NCBI GenBank assembly: GCA_917880885.1
Contig: OU862907.1
Coordinates: 72,907,072-72,971,071 of the forward strand
Reading direction: 5' to 3'
Source: Limnephilus marmoratus
Lineage: Eukaryota > Arthropoda > Insecta > Trichoptera > Limnephilidae
Length of the DNA: 64,000 nt
Shown here in pieces: positions 21,325-30,895 of the stretch (the first letter of the stretch is position 1; every line of letters begins with the position of its first letter). A model generated the notes under the pieces. That model saw only the letters and a list, made by a program, of their open reading frames with translations, had not been told where the DNA came from and ran no database searches. The position numbers and the translations under genes were made by a program.

Positions 21325-21990
21325 GAGATTGCAGTGGAGGTAATCCACCTCTTACCCGCCCTGGTATAAGTAACTGATGGTTACTCCTTCAAGACTCTCG
21401 CAATATTCTAATTTTTTTATTAAACTAAGCTACATTTATTTATTTTGAACGAATCTAGACCTCCAGTGTCCATGCATACGTTGTTAGTAAGCAGTATGCA
21501 AGTGCTTAACAGGAAAAACAAAATGCAAAAAAAGGTTAGCAAGACAAAGATAAATTAAACACGGCAAAAGAAAAACTCATTCATGAGATTCCATGACGCG
21601 GCATTGCATCTGTTAAAAACCTGCAAGCACCTGTATAAAATAGAGAACATAAGAAATACAATAAATCTCAAATCAATTGGCAAGTACCAACCAAAAATGT
21701 GAATGGCTTTCGGTCTGACCATAAACTACACTTAGCTTCCGTGTCCCTTAGCCAACCACTCAGTGTCAAGCGTCAAAGAATGTTAACTGAATATTTGGGG
21801 TAAAATACCCGAAGACCAAAAGAAAATTCAGCGTTGGGTAGTCAGGTCGTCTGATCAAACCTCAAGCCTGCACATGTCATTGGGGGAGGCGCAGATAGAT
21901 TTGAGAAGGATCTGCAAAATTAAAAATGTAACTAAAGATGAAGCAGGGACGAAGTCCAGCACACCCCCATACGGGGATAGGGAAAAAAAA
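21325..21990. repeat. Dispersed repeat R, copy 1
   Basis: It shares ACCCGCCCTGGTATAAGTAA, TGGTTACTCCTTCAAG, GAATCTAGACCTCCAGTGTC and GCAGTATGCAAGTGCTTA with 44800-45485, and more weakly with 48935-49260 and 9490-9600. It ends near a GTCCAGCACACCCCCATA-type segment. No protein is evident. It could be a SINE or the 3' region of a LINE. Confidence 0.6.
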
Positions 21991-22127
21991 TAAAAATTTG
22001 GAGTTCAGTTCATCCAAAAAACATTGAAATAGTTAAAGACAAACAAAACAAAACAAGGAACATGGCATAAATTAACGGATTGTATAGTAAATATAAACAA
22101 AACAAATCGCAAAGCAATTATATACAA

Positions 22128-22493
22128 TGTAGAGAACGATACGCAACAACCATATTATTGCATTTTACCCGCGGGCAACCCAGGAAATGCGCATGCGCCT
22201 GCTAATACCATTCCGAGTTCCGTTCGGCAAAGAAAACGGAATTCATTCGTTTCTCGACAACCGACGTGCTGGTTGTGTATCGTTCCTTACAAATCTTCCA
22301 ATTTAATACTTGTCATTTATCGTGTTGCTAAACTTAAAATAAAATCGTAACTTCAGTATAAGAATGATTTCTTTTATTCATCATCACGATATATTTGGTA
22401 ATTCAATGGAGTCAGATAAGAAGCAGTGAAGTGAGTATCGCCACACGGCCGCTGAATAAGCGCCGCCATTATACATAATTCTACCCACACACA
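22128..22493 (+). mobile_element. Probable 5' LTR of CsRn1-type element
   Basis: The block starts TGTAGAGAACGAT, contains an internal GTATCGTTCCTTACA motif and ends near TTCTACCCACACACA. A primer-binding site follows at 22509. Exact edges are inferred; no 3' LTR is present to compare because the element is truncated downstream. Confidence 0.5.
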
Positions 22494-22508
22494 ACACAAA
22501 TACCAAAC

Positions 22509-22522
22509 TGGTGACCGCGACC
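22509..22522 (+). promoter_or_regulatory. Primer-binding site, tRNA-Trp type
   Basis: TGGTGACCGCGACC sits just after the presumed LTR. Ty3/gypsy elements of the CsRn1 clade prime with tRNA-Trp and carry a TGGTGACCCCGAC-like site (family knowledge). This agrees with the CHCC Gag motif downstream. Confidence 0.6.
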
Positions 22523-23383
22523 AACACGAGGAAGATGGGAATATCAGATACACCAGCCGTCGGGAGTCGAGGAATGAATCCTGAGAAATCCTACACCCGC
22601 TAGGTTGACACGGCGGAATTTATGACGGAATGACACGGTGCGCAGTAAAGGCAGCTTCACATTATCGCTCAAGGACAACAGTTCCGGGTGAAGCGAGTTA
22701 CACACCGGCGAACCTCGCGGAGCAGTCTTGCAGTGCAGAGAACTGATATCACGAAAAAGATGACTCATCAGACACGTGAATGTTTTAAAAAAGTTTTTCA
22801 TTAATCTAATTTTTTTTCAGCATTTTTAGAAAATTGTTACATTAATTGATGCGTACACAATATGTTACAACTTAAATGTGTTGCCTTTGAAAAATCTGCA
22901 GAGCTCATGCAATCCAATTGCATCTCAAAAACGTAACTACCTACAAATAAATTTATCATCATTTAGAGTATTTCAATAATATTATTAAAGTTTAGCACTT
23001 TTCATTTTGGTGATAATATTAAATTTCATGAGTTTTGGAGATTTTTATATATATTTTTGCTCGGGTAATAAATTTTATAATTAATATTAAAATTTTAACC
23101 CTACGGATGATTTAGTCATCGTAGTCTTTACTGAATACTTTCTTGCATCATCTAAAGTAAAATATTAAAAATTTCAGTTATTTTTTAGAATTTTAATAAA
23201 ATTTTTAACAAATTTAAAAAAAAAAAATTTAACTCTTCAAATAAAAGCATTATCAATTTGCAACAAACACTTTTAGAAATCATTTTTTAAATTAATATGG
23301 GTAATAAATTTAAAAAAAAAAATTTCATACATTCACTCTTCCTTTGAAATTTTGCCATACGTATTTGCCATTTCTGCTGCGAA
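22523..23383 (+). mobile_element. Untranslated leader of the CsRn1-type element
   Basis: About 860 bp between primer site and gag, increasingly AT-rich after 22800, without a long frame. The A/T-rich part (22990-23330) may be a later insertion or simply the leader. Confidence 0.4.
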
Positions 23384-24475
23384 TTGTTCTTACCAAATTG
23401 GGAAATGATTACTATCGAAAAGGAAAATAAAGAAGAGAATACCAAACTATCCAACGTAACCAACGAATCAAACTCAAGTAATCTCATCGTAACCAACGAA
23501 GGAAACGCTAGCGGATCTAGCGCTACTGATCCTCCCACAATTCCAAGCAGCAAAATCAGCAAAATCAACATGGAAGAAAACAGCAGACCAGCATCGGACG
23601 TACACCCAGTGTCAGTACGCTTATCAAGCTGTTGGAAGTCAAATATTGCTCTCTGGTTGGCCCAGGCCGAGGCCCAGTTCGTGAATTCTCGGATAAAAGA
23701 CGACTTTACCAAATACAATATCGTAATTGCCGCTCTTGATCCTGACACCCTGCAGATAATAAGCGACATAATAATTAATCCACCGGCCCAAGAAAAGTAT
23801 ATACGCGTCAAGACAGCCCTCATCGAACGTCTCCAGGACTCGAAGGAGAAGCGACTAACTCGACTTCTCACCGGCATCCAGTTGGAGGACCGAAAACCAA
23901 CTGGTCTACTAAGGCACATGCAGGAGTTAGCGGGACCCGCTTTGGCAAAGAGCGCCATCGTCAGAACACTATGGTTGCAGAGACTCCCACAGCATGTCCA
24001 GGCGATACTGTCCGCACTGTCAGAAAATGATCTCGAACAACTTGCTTCAGCGGCGGACAAAATTATAGATGTGTACCGGGCAACCGAATGTACCGCGGTT
24101 GACCGTAACAATCGACCAAGCACATCGCGAGTCGAAGAACCTGAGAATTCGATACTTCTAGAACTTCAAAAACAAGTACTCTCACTTACTAGAGAAATCA
24201 AACAACTGAAGTTGGACCAAAACAACGTCAATCGACAATCCAACTATGATGGACGAAATAGACAAAAATTTCGCCGAAATTCGCACGATCAATCCCCATC
24301 AAGACAAAACCCCGCTAGAAGACCAAGGTCAGAGTCTCGCGGGAGATCTCCGAACAGGAACCCTGAGGGATATTGTAAATGGCACAGTATTTATGGTGAA
24401 AAGGCATACAAGTGCTACCAACCGTGTTCTTTTCCGAAGAAACACCAGGGAAACGACAGAGGAAGACCACAGTAG
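23384..24475 (+). CDS. Gag of a Ty3/gypsy CsRn1-clade retrotransposon
   Basis: A 363-aa intact frame. Residues about 75-230 form the arthropod retroelement Gag domain (DUF7041 type), with motifs LSSCWKSNIALWLAQAEAQF, QIISDII, KYIRVKTALIERLQDS and LWLQRLPQHVQAILSA. Then come a coiled, charged region and an Arg/Ser-rich stretch (SRQNPARRPRSESRGRSP). Near the end CKWHSIYGEKAYKCYQPC gives C-x2-H-x8-C-x3-C, the CHCC knuckle that marks the CsRn1 clade instead of the usual CCHC. It would form the particle core. The first ATG in frame is used; the protease follows in a different frame. Gag is open, but protease and pol are not, so the element is defective. Confidence 0.85.
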   Translation: MFLPNWEMITIEKENKEENTKLSNVTNESNSSNLIVTNEGNASGSSATDPPTIPSSKISKINMEENSRPASDVHPVSVRLSSCWKSNIALWLAQAEAQFVNSRIKDDFTKYNIVIAALDPDTLQIISDIIINPPAQEKYIRVKTALIERLQDSKEKRLTRLLTGIQLEDRKPTGLLRHMQELAGPALAKSAIVRTLWLQRLPQHVQAILSALSENDLEQLASAADKIIDVYRATECTAVDRNNRPSTSRVEEPENSILLELQKQVLSLTREIKQLKLDQNNVNRQSNYDGRNRQKFRRNSHDQSPSRQNPARRPRSESRGRSPNRNPEGYCKWHSIYGEKAYKCYQPCSFPKKHQGNDRGRPQ

Positions 24476-24519
24476 AGACATGTGAGCTTCCTGCTAACGG
24501 TTGTCGTCTCTTTCTATAA

Positions 24520-24897
24520 GATCGCGAAACACGTCAGAAGTTCCTCGTAGACACGGGTGCTGACGTCTCCATAATCCCCAGAGATTTTAACCACAATAAA
24601 AAATGCATCACCTCGGATAGCTGCACACCAGCTTTGTACAGCGCCAGTGGTAATTGCATTAAAACCTACGACACAAGAATACTAGAACTCAACTTGGGTC
24701 TACGTAGGACAATGAAGTGGAAATTTATAGTGGCAGATGTTTCAAGAGCTATTCTGGGAGCCGATTTTCTGCACAACTTCAACCTTACCGTCAATTTAAA
24801 AAAGGCAGCGATCGTGGACTCGTCTACAGGATTGCTGATTCACGGCTCAAAATACAAGGGAATCTCTTCAGGCATTTCAACAATTTCTAATACTTAA
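24520..24897 (+). pseudogene. Aspartic protease of the CsRn1-type element, truncated
   Basis: The frame carries KFLVDTGADVSIIP, the retropepsin active site (DTGA from 24550), and further on AILGADFLHNFNL, the conserved ILGxDF-type segment. It lies in a different frame from gag. An in-frame TAA at 24517-24519 interrupts the sequence linking it to gag, and the frame ends at 24897 where a LINE is inserted. No reverse transcriptase or integrase is found on the far side, so the rest of pol was deleted. Confidence 0.85.
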
Positions 24898-24898
24898 T

Positions 24899-25800
24899 TT
24901 ATTTATTTTATTTATTTACGGACTTGCGTCCAATTTAAAACAAAGTATCACGAAATTTAGAAAGGAACAATGTAAGGATTCGGATGGTACATAAACACAA
25001 AGACAAACAGTGAAAAATAGAAGAAAAATAAGTGTCAAGTCACGTCAAGACCTTGCAAAAATTAGGGTGAATATGAAATATCATCATTTGTTTAAAGAGC
25101 GACAGAAATCATTTAAGCTATTACCAAAAAAATTAAGGTCTTGACGTGAGTTGACCAGTCTACACATTCTGGAGAGTGGTGAGTTATAACCATAGTTAGT
25201 AGTGCTGATTGATGAAAAGCAGGTCTTTATTTCTGAGTCTACGAGAAGGTATATTAAATGTGATGAGTTGTAGTAATGTAGACGAGTCGATTAAACCGTT
25301 AATAATTTTGAAGAAACAAATGAGATCAGATTTTATTCGACGGTCTTCTAAAGGAGAAAGGTTTAGAGTCTGTTCAATTTCAGCATACGAGTAATTGCCT
25401 CGCTCTAATCCTAGCCTCCAAGCAATCCCCTTTAGGAACCGATGTTGAACGGATTCAATATGACGAATATGGACAGCATAAAAAGGAGACCATATAACAC
25501 ACGCATATTCAAGATGGGGGCGAACCAAGGAGCAGTAAAGAGTTCTTAGGGTATTTATGTTTTTGAAGTCAGAAGTGGTTCTAGTGATGAAACCAAGTAG
25601 TTTGAGAGATTTATTAACAATTACATTTATATGTTCCCGGAAAGAAAGCTTGCTATCAAGAGAGACACCAAGGTCTTTAATAGATTGAACAGTTGTTAGG
25701 CAATTATTATTTAATTTGTATTCGAAAACAATCGGATTTTTAGATCTGTAGAAGGACATAATTTTGCACTTATCGACATTTAGTTCCAATAAATAAATAA
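24899..25800 (-). mobile_element. 5'-truncated LINE, RT C-terminal fragment
   Basis: The minus strand from 25789 to 25196 encodes 197 residues of a LINE reverse transcriptase end: ELNVDKCKIMSF, VQSIKDLGVSLDSKLSFREH, LYCSLVRPHLEYACVIWSPF and the thumb-like remainder. This pattern is common in Jockey/I/R1-type insect LINEs. A (TTTA)n run at 24899-24925 is its TAAA-type 3' tail. The 5' end at about 25792 also abuts a TAAA-type run (25791-25812). The inserted frame itself is open. Confidence 0.8.
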
Positions 25801-25812
25801 ATAAAATAAATA

Positions 25813-26295
25813 GTATTCAAACGATGTATAGGGCTTTTGTCCTTGCAGTGTTGGAAAATGCGTCATGTTATTCATTTCGAGTTGCACTTTCCACAGTCTT
25901 AATTCAGTTTCAAATGATTGCACGTTTCACTTAGCTACAACTTTTCTTTTCTTCGTAATTGCCATTAATAGGATTTTATTGATTTACTATCCACTTTACA
26001 TCCGCAACGATGACTAGAAAATAATGTTTATGACAGAGTGCCTAAGATTCCACTCAGAATAGACTTGCAATCATTTCAGAAATATCAGGACTGTCCCGTA
26101 AAAGAAAGTTAAAAGTACCGATGGAATTTCACTATCGTTTCACAATAATTAACAAATTTTAAAAAAATGGGATGTTGTATCACGTTTTTATTTGTATCTA
26201 AACTACTTGCTAGTAACGATTTTGAAATAACGTCTTAAATATGCGTCTGAAACACCGTGAAAAAACATCCCATTCTGTGTAATTTTTTGTGGTTC
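25813..26295. other. No recognisable feature
   Basis: Non-coding sequence. I expected the rest of the gypsy pol here and do not see it. Confidence 0.3.
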
Positions 26296-26362
26296 TTCCA
26301 GCAGGCCGCACCAAAAGTGCCCGCGGGCCGCACCAAAAGGCCTCAGGCTCCCCACCCCTGCA
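26296..26362. mobile_element. hAT terminal fragment
   Basis: GGCCGCACCAAAAG is repeated twice and followed by GGCTCCCCACCCCTGC, which resembles the end of hAT elements whose inverted form starts GCAGGGGTGGGGAGCC (family knowledge). The opposite end is not in view. Confidence 0.4.
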
Positions 26363-26539
26363 CTAGGGTATACCTGTGTCGAGACAGGCGTACAGGTATA
26401 TAAATGAATATAGTAGTTACAAGGATATTTCAGGTAAAATACACATTATGAATAGAATTAAAACAGAAGGGTGATTGGAAGGGTGGTAAATCTTTTAAAG
26501 AGAGTTATTTTATAAATGTTGGAGATGGAGTAATGATAA

Positions 26540-26740
26540 TGTTCCAAGAGAGTCCTGTTGGAGGGGTGAAAAAGTCATCCTGAATCAGTCTCTTCCAATC
26601 TGGCCTGCCACGCAATTGGCGGGCAGTCGCATCTGTCGTCAAGATTCCACCTCTGCTAAGTCACTAAAAGCAGCGAACCATTTGGGGTGACCTATGGCAG
26701 GATGTATTGGTTATCCAATAGAGAACTCCAGTCCAATTTT
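26540..26740 (+). repeat. Dispersed repeat S, fragment
   Basis: It shares blocks CAGTCTCT, GGCGGGCAGTCGCATC, GCTAAGTCAC and GGGGTGACCTATGGCAG with 30003-30330, 61945-62370 and, inverted, 60620-61430. No protein. Confidence 0.6.
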
Positions 26741-27527
26741 TTTATTTTTTTTAATGAATACTGACCTCCTAACTTAAATAACTGCATTTTTATTTTTATT
26801 TTTAGAGTTAGTTTTGATCGTTTTGATAAATAAAATAATTGTCAAAGTTTCAATTTTTCGAGCCCCCCGAAAACAAACGAATCGTGTGACGTCATCACTC
26901 CTGAAAAATTAGTATAGGATAGGGCAATCAGCTGATCTAGTGCCGCCATTTTGAATCCCGTTATTCGAAGTATTCTCCCTAGAAATAGCATTACTATTTT
27001 TTTTGTGCAGTAGTTTTTGAATATTTTCAATAATAGAGATAAACTAATAAGAGTTTCCTATATTTTTGAAACATTATTTAGGCCTAATTTAGTTTCAATA
27101 TACACAACTACTAAATCTCTATAAACAGTATGAAATAACGAATAACATGAACTGTTGTCATTCCTACATAATTAAAGTTTCAATACAATGACTGGTGTCG
27201 CGTGACGTCAGCACTAACCATTCAGTAATACCAACTTTACAGTGTGTTTTCACGAGAGGTTTAAGAATGCACTTTTTAATAATTTTTAAAGAACTCTACG
27301 TTGAATATTATGAAAAAAAACTTATACATTCAGAATCAGCGTTCATTGGTCTATGTCTATATGAACATATTTTTTTAAAGCCATAACATTTTTCACTGGA
27401 GTTCCTTATTACCGCCTACCCGCCTCCAAAATTGATTCTTAGGTATTATAAAAACATCGTGGTTTTGTTTAAGATTTATTAATAATAATTATTATAATTA
27501 AAAAGTTAGGAACTAGTTAAAAAGTAT
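26741..27527. other. No recognisable gene
   Basis: AT-rich sequence. GTGTGACGTCATCACT (26885) and CGTGACGTCAGCACTAACC (27200) are similar CRE-like motifs about 315 bp apart; nothing else is recognisable. Confidence 0.3.
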
Positions 27528-28440
27528 GTTTATTTAGGTGTTATTATTGATTGCTTTTTCAAGTGGGATATACAAATAAACAAAGTTTGTGCACGATTAA
27601 GATCAATTGTAAACAGATTGTATAAACTAAAATTTTTTGTTCCTCTCTGCACACTTCGAATAATTTATTTATCTCTAGCTGAATCTGTTATAAGGTATGG
27701 AATAACAGCTTGGGGATTTTCTTGTAAAACAAATATAGACCATGTTCAATCAGTGCAAAATTCATTGGTAAAATTATTAGCTGAAAAAAATTTATACAAA
27801 GAAAGGCATAATATTCCATACTTTTATCAAAGTCTCAAAATTCTTTCAGTGAGAGCAATTATGTGGTACAAAATTATATTTCAGCACATAAATAACCCTT
27901 TATATATAAACAGGCTGGAACACAACCATAATACTCGTTTGAACTTTAATGAAGGACTAATTGTACCTAAACATACAAATAAATATGGACAAAGAACGTT
28001 AAATTACATGATTCCCAGTTGTTTAAATATGCTTCCAGCTGAAATTAAAAACTGTACCCAAAACAAACAATTGGTGAACTTACTGAAGACTTGGCTTACG
28101 GAAAGAATTCATTTGTATTAGCTTACAATAACATATTACTTATTCTAAAGACTTTAAAATTGTTATTCATGTTTTCATATTTTTTATGTAAGTATATTTC
28201 TGTAAAAAATTTAATTTTATCTTATATCTATAATTGTAAAAATGTATCTAAGTATATTTCTGTAAAAAAAAAAAAATATTTAATTTTACATCTTTAACTG
28301 TAAAAATGTAACTATTTAAATCACTATAATAAGATCTTTAATGTAAAGAACCCGTTAGACAAACTGCTAAAAAGTAGTTTATCGGGACTTTTTGTCTTAT
28401 ATTTGTAAAATGTATAAAATAAATAAATTTAAAAAAAAAA
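27528..28440 (+). mobile_element. 5'-truncated LINE, RT C-terminus with 3' UTR
   Basis: From about 27540 the plus strand encodes LGVIIDCFFKWDIQINKVC, then (27618-28121) the open tail with SLAESVIRYGITAWG, HVQSVQNSLVK and LNMLPAEIKNCTQNKQLVN, ending KTWLTERIHLY. It is related to the 3' part of the LINE at 52985-55924. The 3' UTR has a duplicated block (TAAGTATATTTCTGTAAAAA at 28190 and 28250) and an A-rich end near 28440. Upstream domains are missing. Confidence 0.8.
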
Positions 28441-29200
28441 TTAAAAAAATTAAGTTTTCCATATTTTTTCAGAATCATACAATTAACATGGTATCCTAAT
28501 ATTTTCACACAAAACGAAAAAAAATAGCAAAATGAAGAACTACACCCAAAAGAGGTTTAAATCAAAATGATTCCAATAAACTTACTTGTGTTACAAGAAC
28601 AACAGTTAGAGCCTTACGCGTTCACTGATTATTATTGTATTAAATTTCTTAGTAAGAGAGCTCCATAGAAATGTGCCAATAGTAACATAAATTTCGAAGA
28701 AGGAAAAACTGCTGTGACATAATAAAGCATAATTTATTTATATCAAAGGTGTAAAAATACCATAAACAACGAATACGAAATGACATCAGAGATTCAAGAA
28801 CCTATATACAAAATTTTATAATACAAATAAGCTAGAATAGTTAAATTTATTACTAATTTAATTGAAAAGATTTGAGAGCACTTTTGTACCTATCATCCGT
28901 GTAGTTAAATAGATCCCCCACATCTGCGTATCTATTACTAACTTCATGCAACCTAGGTATAAGCAAGTGTTCCGAATACTGAGTCATGGTTGGTCCTGGT
29001 AATGTTGCATTTAAACAGCATTTAATAACGAGTAGCTCTGGTAGATATTTGAAATTCTGAAGTGAATTAAATCAAGGCTGTCTATACAACCATTTACAAT
29101 TTAGAATATAAATATTAAGATTTATATAATTCTTCAATCTGAGAGTTATAATAAATTTAATTCTTTCATCAAAAAATGATAGTTTATACTTTGAGGGGGA
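28441..29200. other. No recognisable feature
   Basis: AT-rich, non-coding; ends at a (TA)n run (29204-29229). Confidence 0.3.
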
Positions 29201-29234
29201 ATACAGATATATATATATATATATATATACATAT

Positions 29235-29975
29235 ATTTTTTTTACATAAACTCCACACAGGAGGCCCCTGAGGAAAATAATTTCTTTCAGGGCCTATGTC
29301 ATCTGAGATGCGGTGTGGAGGGTCTTTTTAAGAAGAGGGAGGAATGAACATTGGCCTTGAAGAAACCCGTGTTGAAGGAAGGAGGAAACACAGGGGCCGA
29401 AAAATCGTGCCACAGCCGAGCTATTGAACACAAGAACGAGTCGAAGAAGCGACCCGTTCTCATGTGACAAATTTCAACCGTATACAAATGTTAGGCACGC
29501 GTTTCACGTGTTTCCAGACTATGCACCGGTGCCGACGGTATCAATGATGCTAGTTTCTTCCATTGTAATACCGGTAGAACGAGGATAGCATTCATCTGAC
29601 ACCTTTGCTATAAAGATTGCAATCCGTCTGTTAAGATAGGAGAATCTATCAAACGGACCGCCTGTTTTTACACAGAGTCGAAGGTATTTTTTAGGTATTT
29701 TGGAGCTCCAGACCGGAGGTGGCTGCCAAATTCAACCGTAAGACGTACTTGTGATTTGTACAGGGTTAGCAGTTGTGTACTATTAAAGGTTCTGCGGGCC
29801 CTGAATAGTACGCCCAGTTTTGGGAGGCTAATTTTACTCTAGCCTCGATGGAGCCCCCATACCTGAGCTGGTCACTTAGAGTTACACCAAGCATATTAAT
29901 GGATGGCCTGTTCGGAAGATTGCTTCCGTTGAAGGAGACTTGGTTTTCATTTCGAGGTAAGGAAGGAGAGGATTT
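29235..29975 (-). mobile_element. Degraded LINE, RT C-terminal region
   Basis: On the minus strand broken frames give INMLGVTLSDQLRYGG.IEAR and KLASQNW (near 29900-29800), and from 29487 HMRTGRFFDSFLC..A.LW, VFPPSFNTGFFKANVHS and LKRPSTPHLR. This is the end of an insect LINE reverse transcriptase, and the same end recurs at 51773-52192. Just past it the CTCCACACAGGAGGCCC/CCTGAGGAAAATAATTTC block also occurs at 61000-61050 and 61950-61980. Confidence 0.7.
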
Positions 29976-29999
29976 TCTGGGAAGGAATAAGATACGAGG

Positions 30000-30330
30000 G
30001 GTGGGTAGGAATCTTAAGTCATTGTGTCCAAAAGTAACGGATGTACGAATCTAACCCTTCAACAACGGAGCGAGGCGATGGGTCGAGTGAATCAGGCTGG
30101 ACAGGTCAAGATAAGGTCTCCCTCAACCAGTCTCTCATATCCGACCCGCAACGAACTAGGTAAGCAAAAGTATTCGCCACCAAGACACAGAAAAACCTCA
30201 CCCAATAAATCCGAAACCCCTGCGAAGTCACAAAACGTTGTGAACGACTTCGGACCACCTATGGTAAATGTGTGAGGTTTTCCAAAATAATGATTACCGG
30301 GGTTGGCGGTCCCATAAATGCCTCCCAAAA
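30000..30330 (+). repeat. Dispersed repeat S, second copy
   Basis: Homologous to 61945-62370 in the same orientation: GAGGGGTGGGTAGGAATC, GTGTCC, CCAGTCTCTC, CCGCAACGA, CACCTATGG and a final GGTTGGCGGT. It lies beside the LINE end at 29235-29975. Confidence 0.6.
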
Positions 30331-30604
30331 TGAGTAGTAAATGTAAAAAAAGGAGCAAATTCCATAGTTTAGAGAAAGTCACATATGTGAATAAGTCTGC
30401 AAGTGGCTCTTTACATTTTCCTTAGAAAATTGATATTTGCAGTCTAAAAATGAAAAAAGTATATACCGCTGTGGATAATCATGTGACGAATTAAATCACC
30501 TATTTCAGAAAATGAACAGTTACAGTTGGGACATAAAAAAGGTTTCGATTCACTGTGAGTCAATAAATGACTTTTTAAATTACTCTTATGAGAACAAAAA
30601 TACT

Positions 30605-30895
30605 AAAATTTCAAGAACATGAATAGTTGCAGTCGGCACAAGCAAGGGGTTCACTGTGAGTGAACATATGTATATTTAAATTACTCTTTCAAGAACATGA
30701 ATAGTTGCAGTCGGCACAAGAAAAAGGTTTTGTTCCACTGTGACTGAACATATGTCTTTTTAAATGATCTTTTTGAGAACATGAATAATTGCAGTCGGCA
30801 CAAGAATAAGGTTTTTTTCCACTATGAGTCAACATATGACGATTTAAATTACTTTTTTGAGAACATGAATAGTTGCAGTCGGCACAAGCAAAAGG
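30605..30895 (-). pseudogene. Fingers stranded downstream of the gene 1 stop
   Basis: Immediately after the TAA of gene 1 (30896-30898) the same frame continues through two full fingers (CADCNYSCSQKSNLNRHM and CADCNYSCSQKDHLKRHM), a third broken by TGA at 30689-30691 and a fourth broken by TGA at 30611-30613. Both TGAs stand where neighbouring fingers have CGA, so they look like C-to-T changes. The array therefore once had about sixteen fingers and has shortened from its 3' end. Confidence 0.85.
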
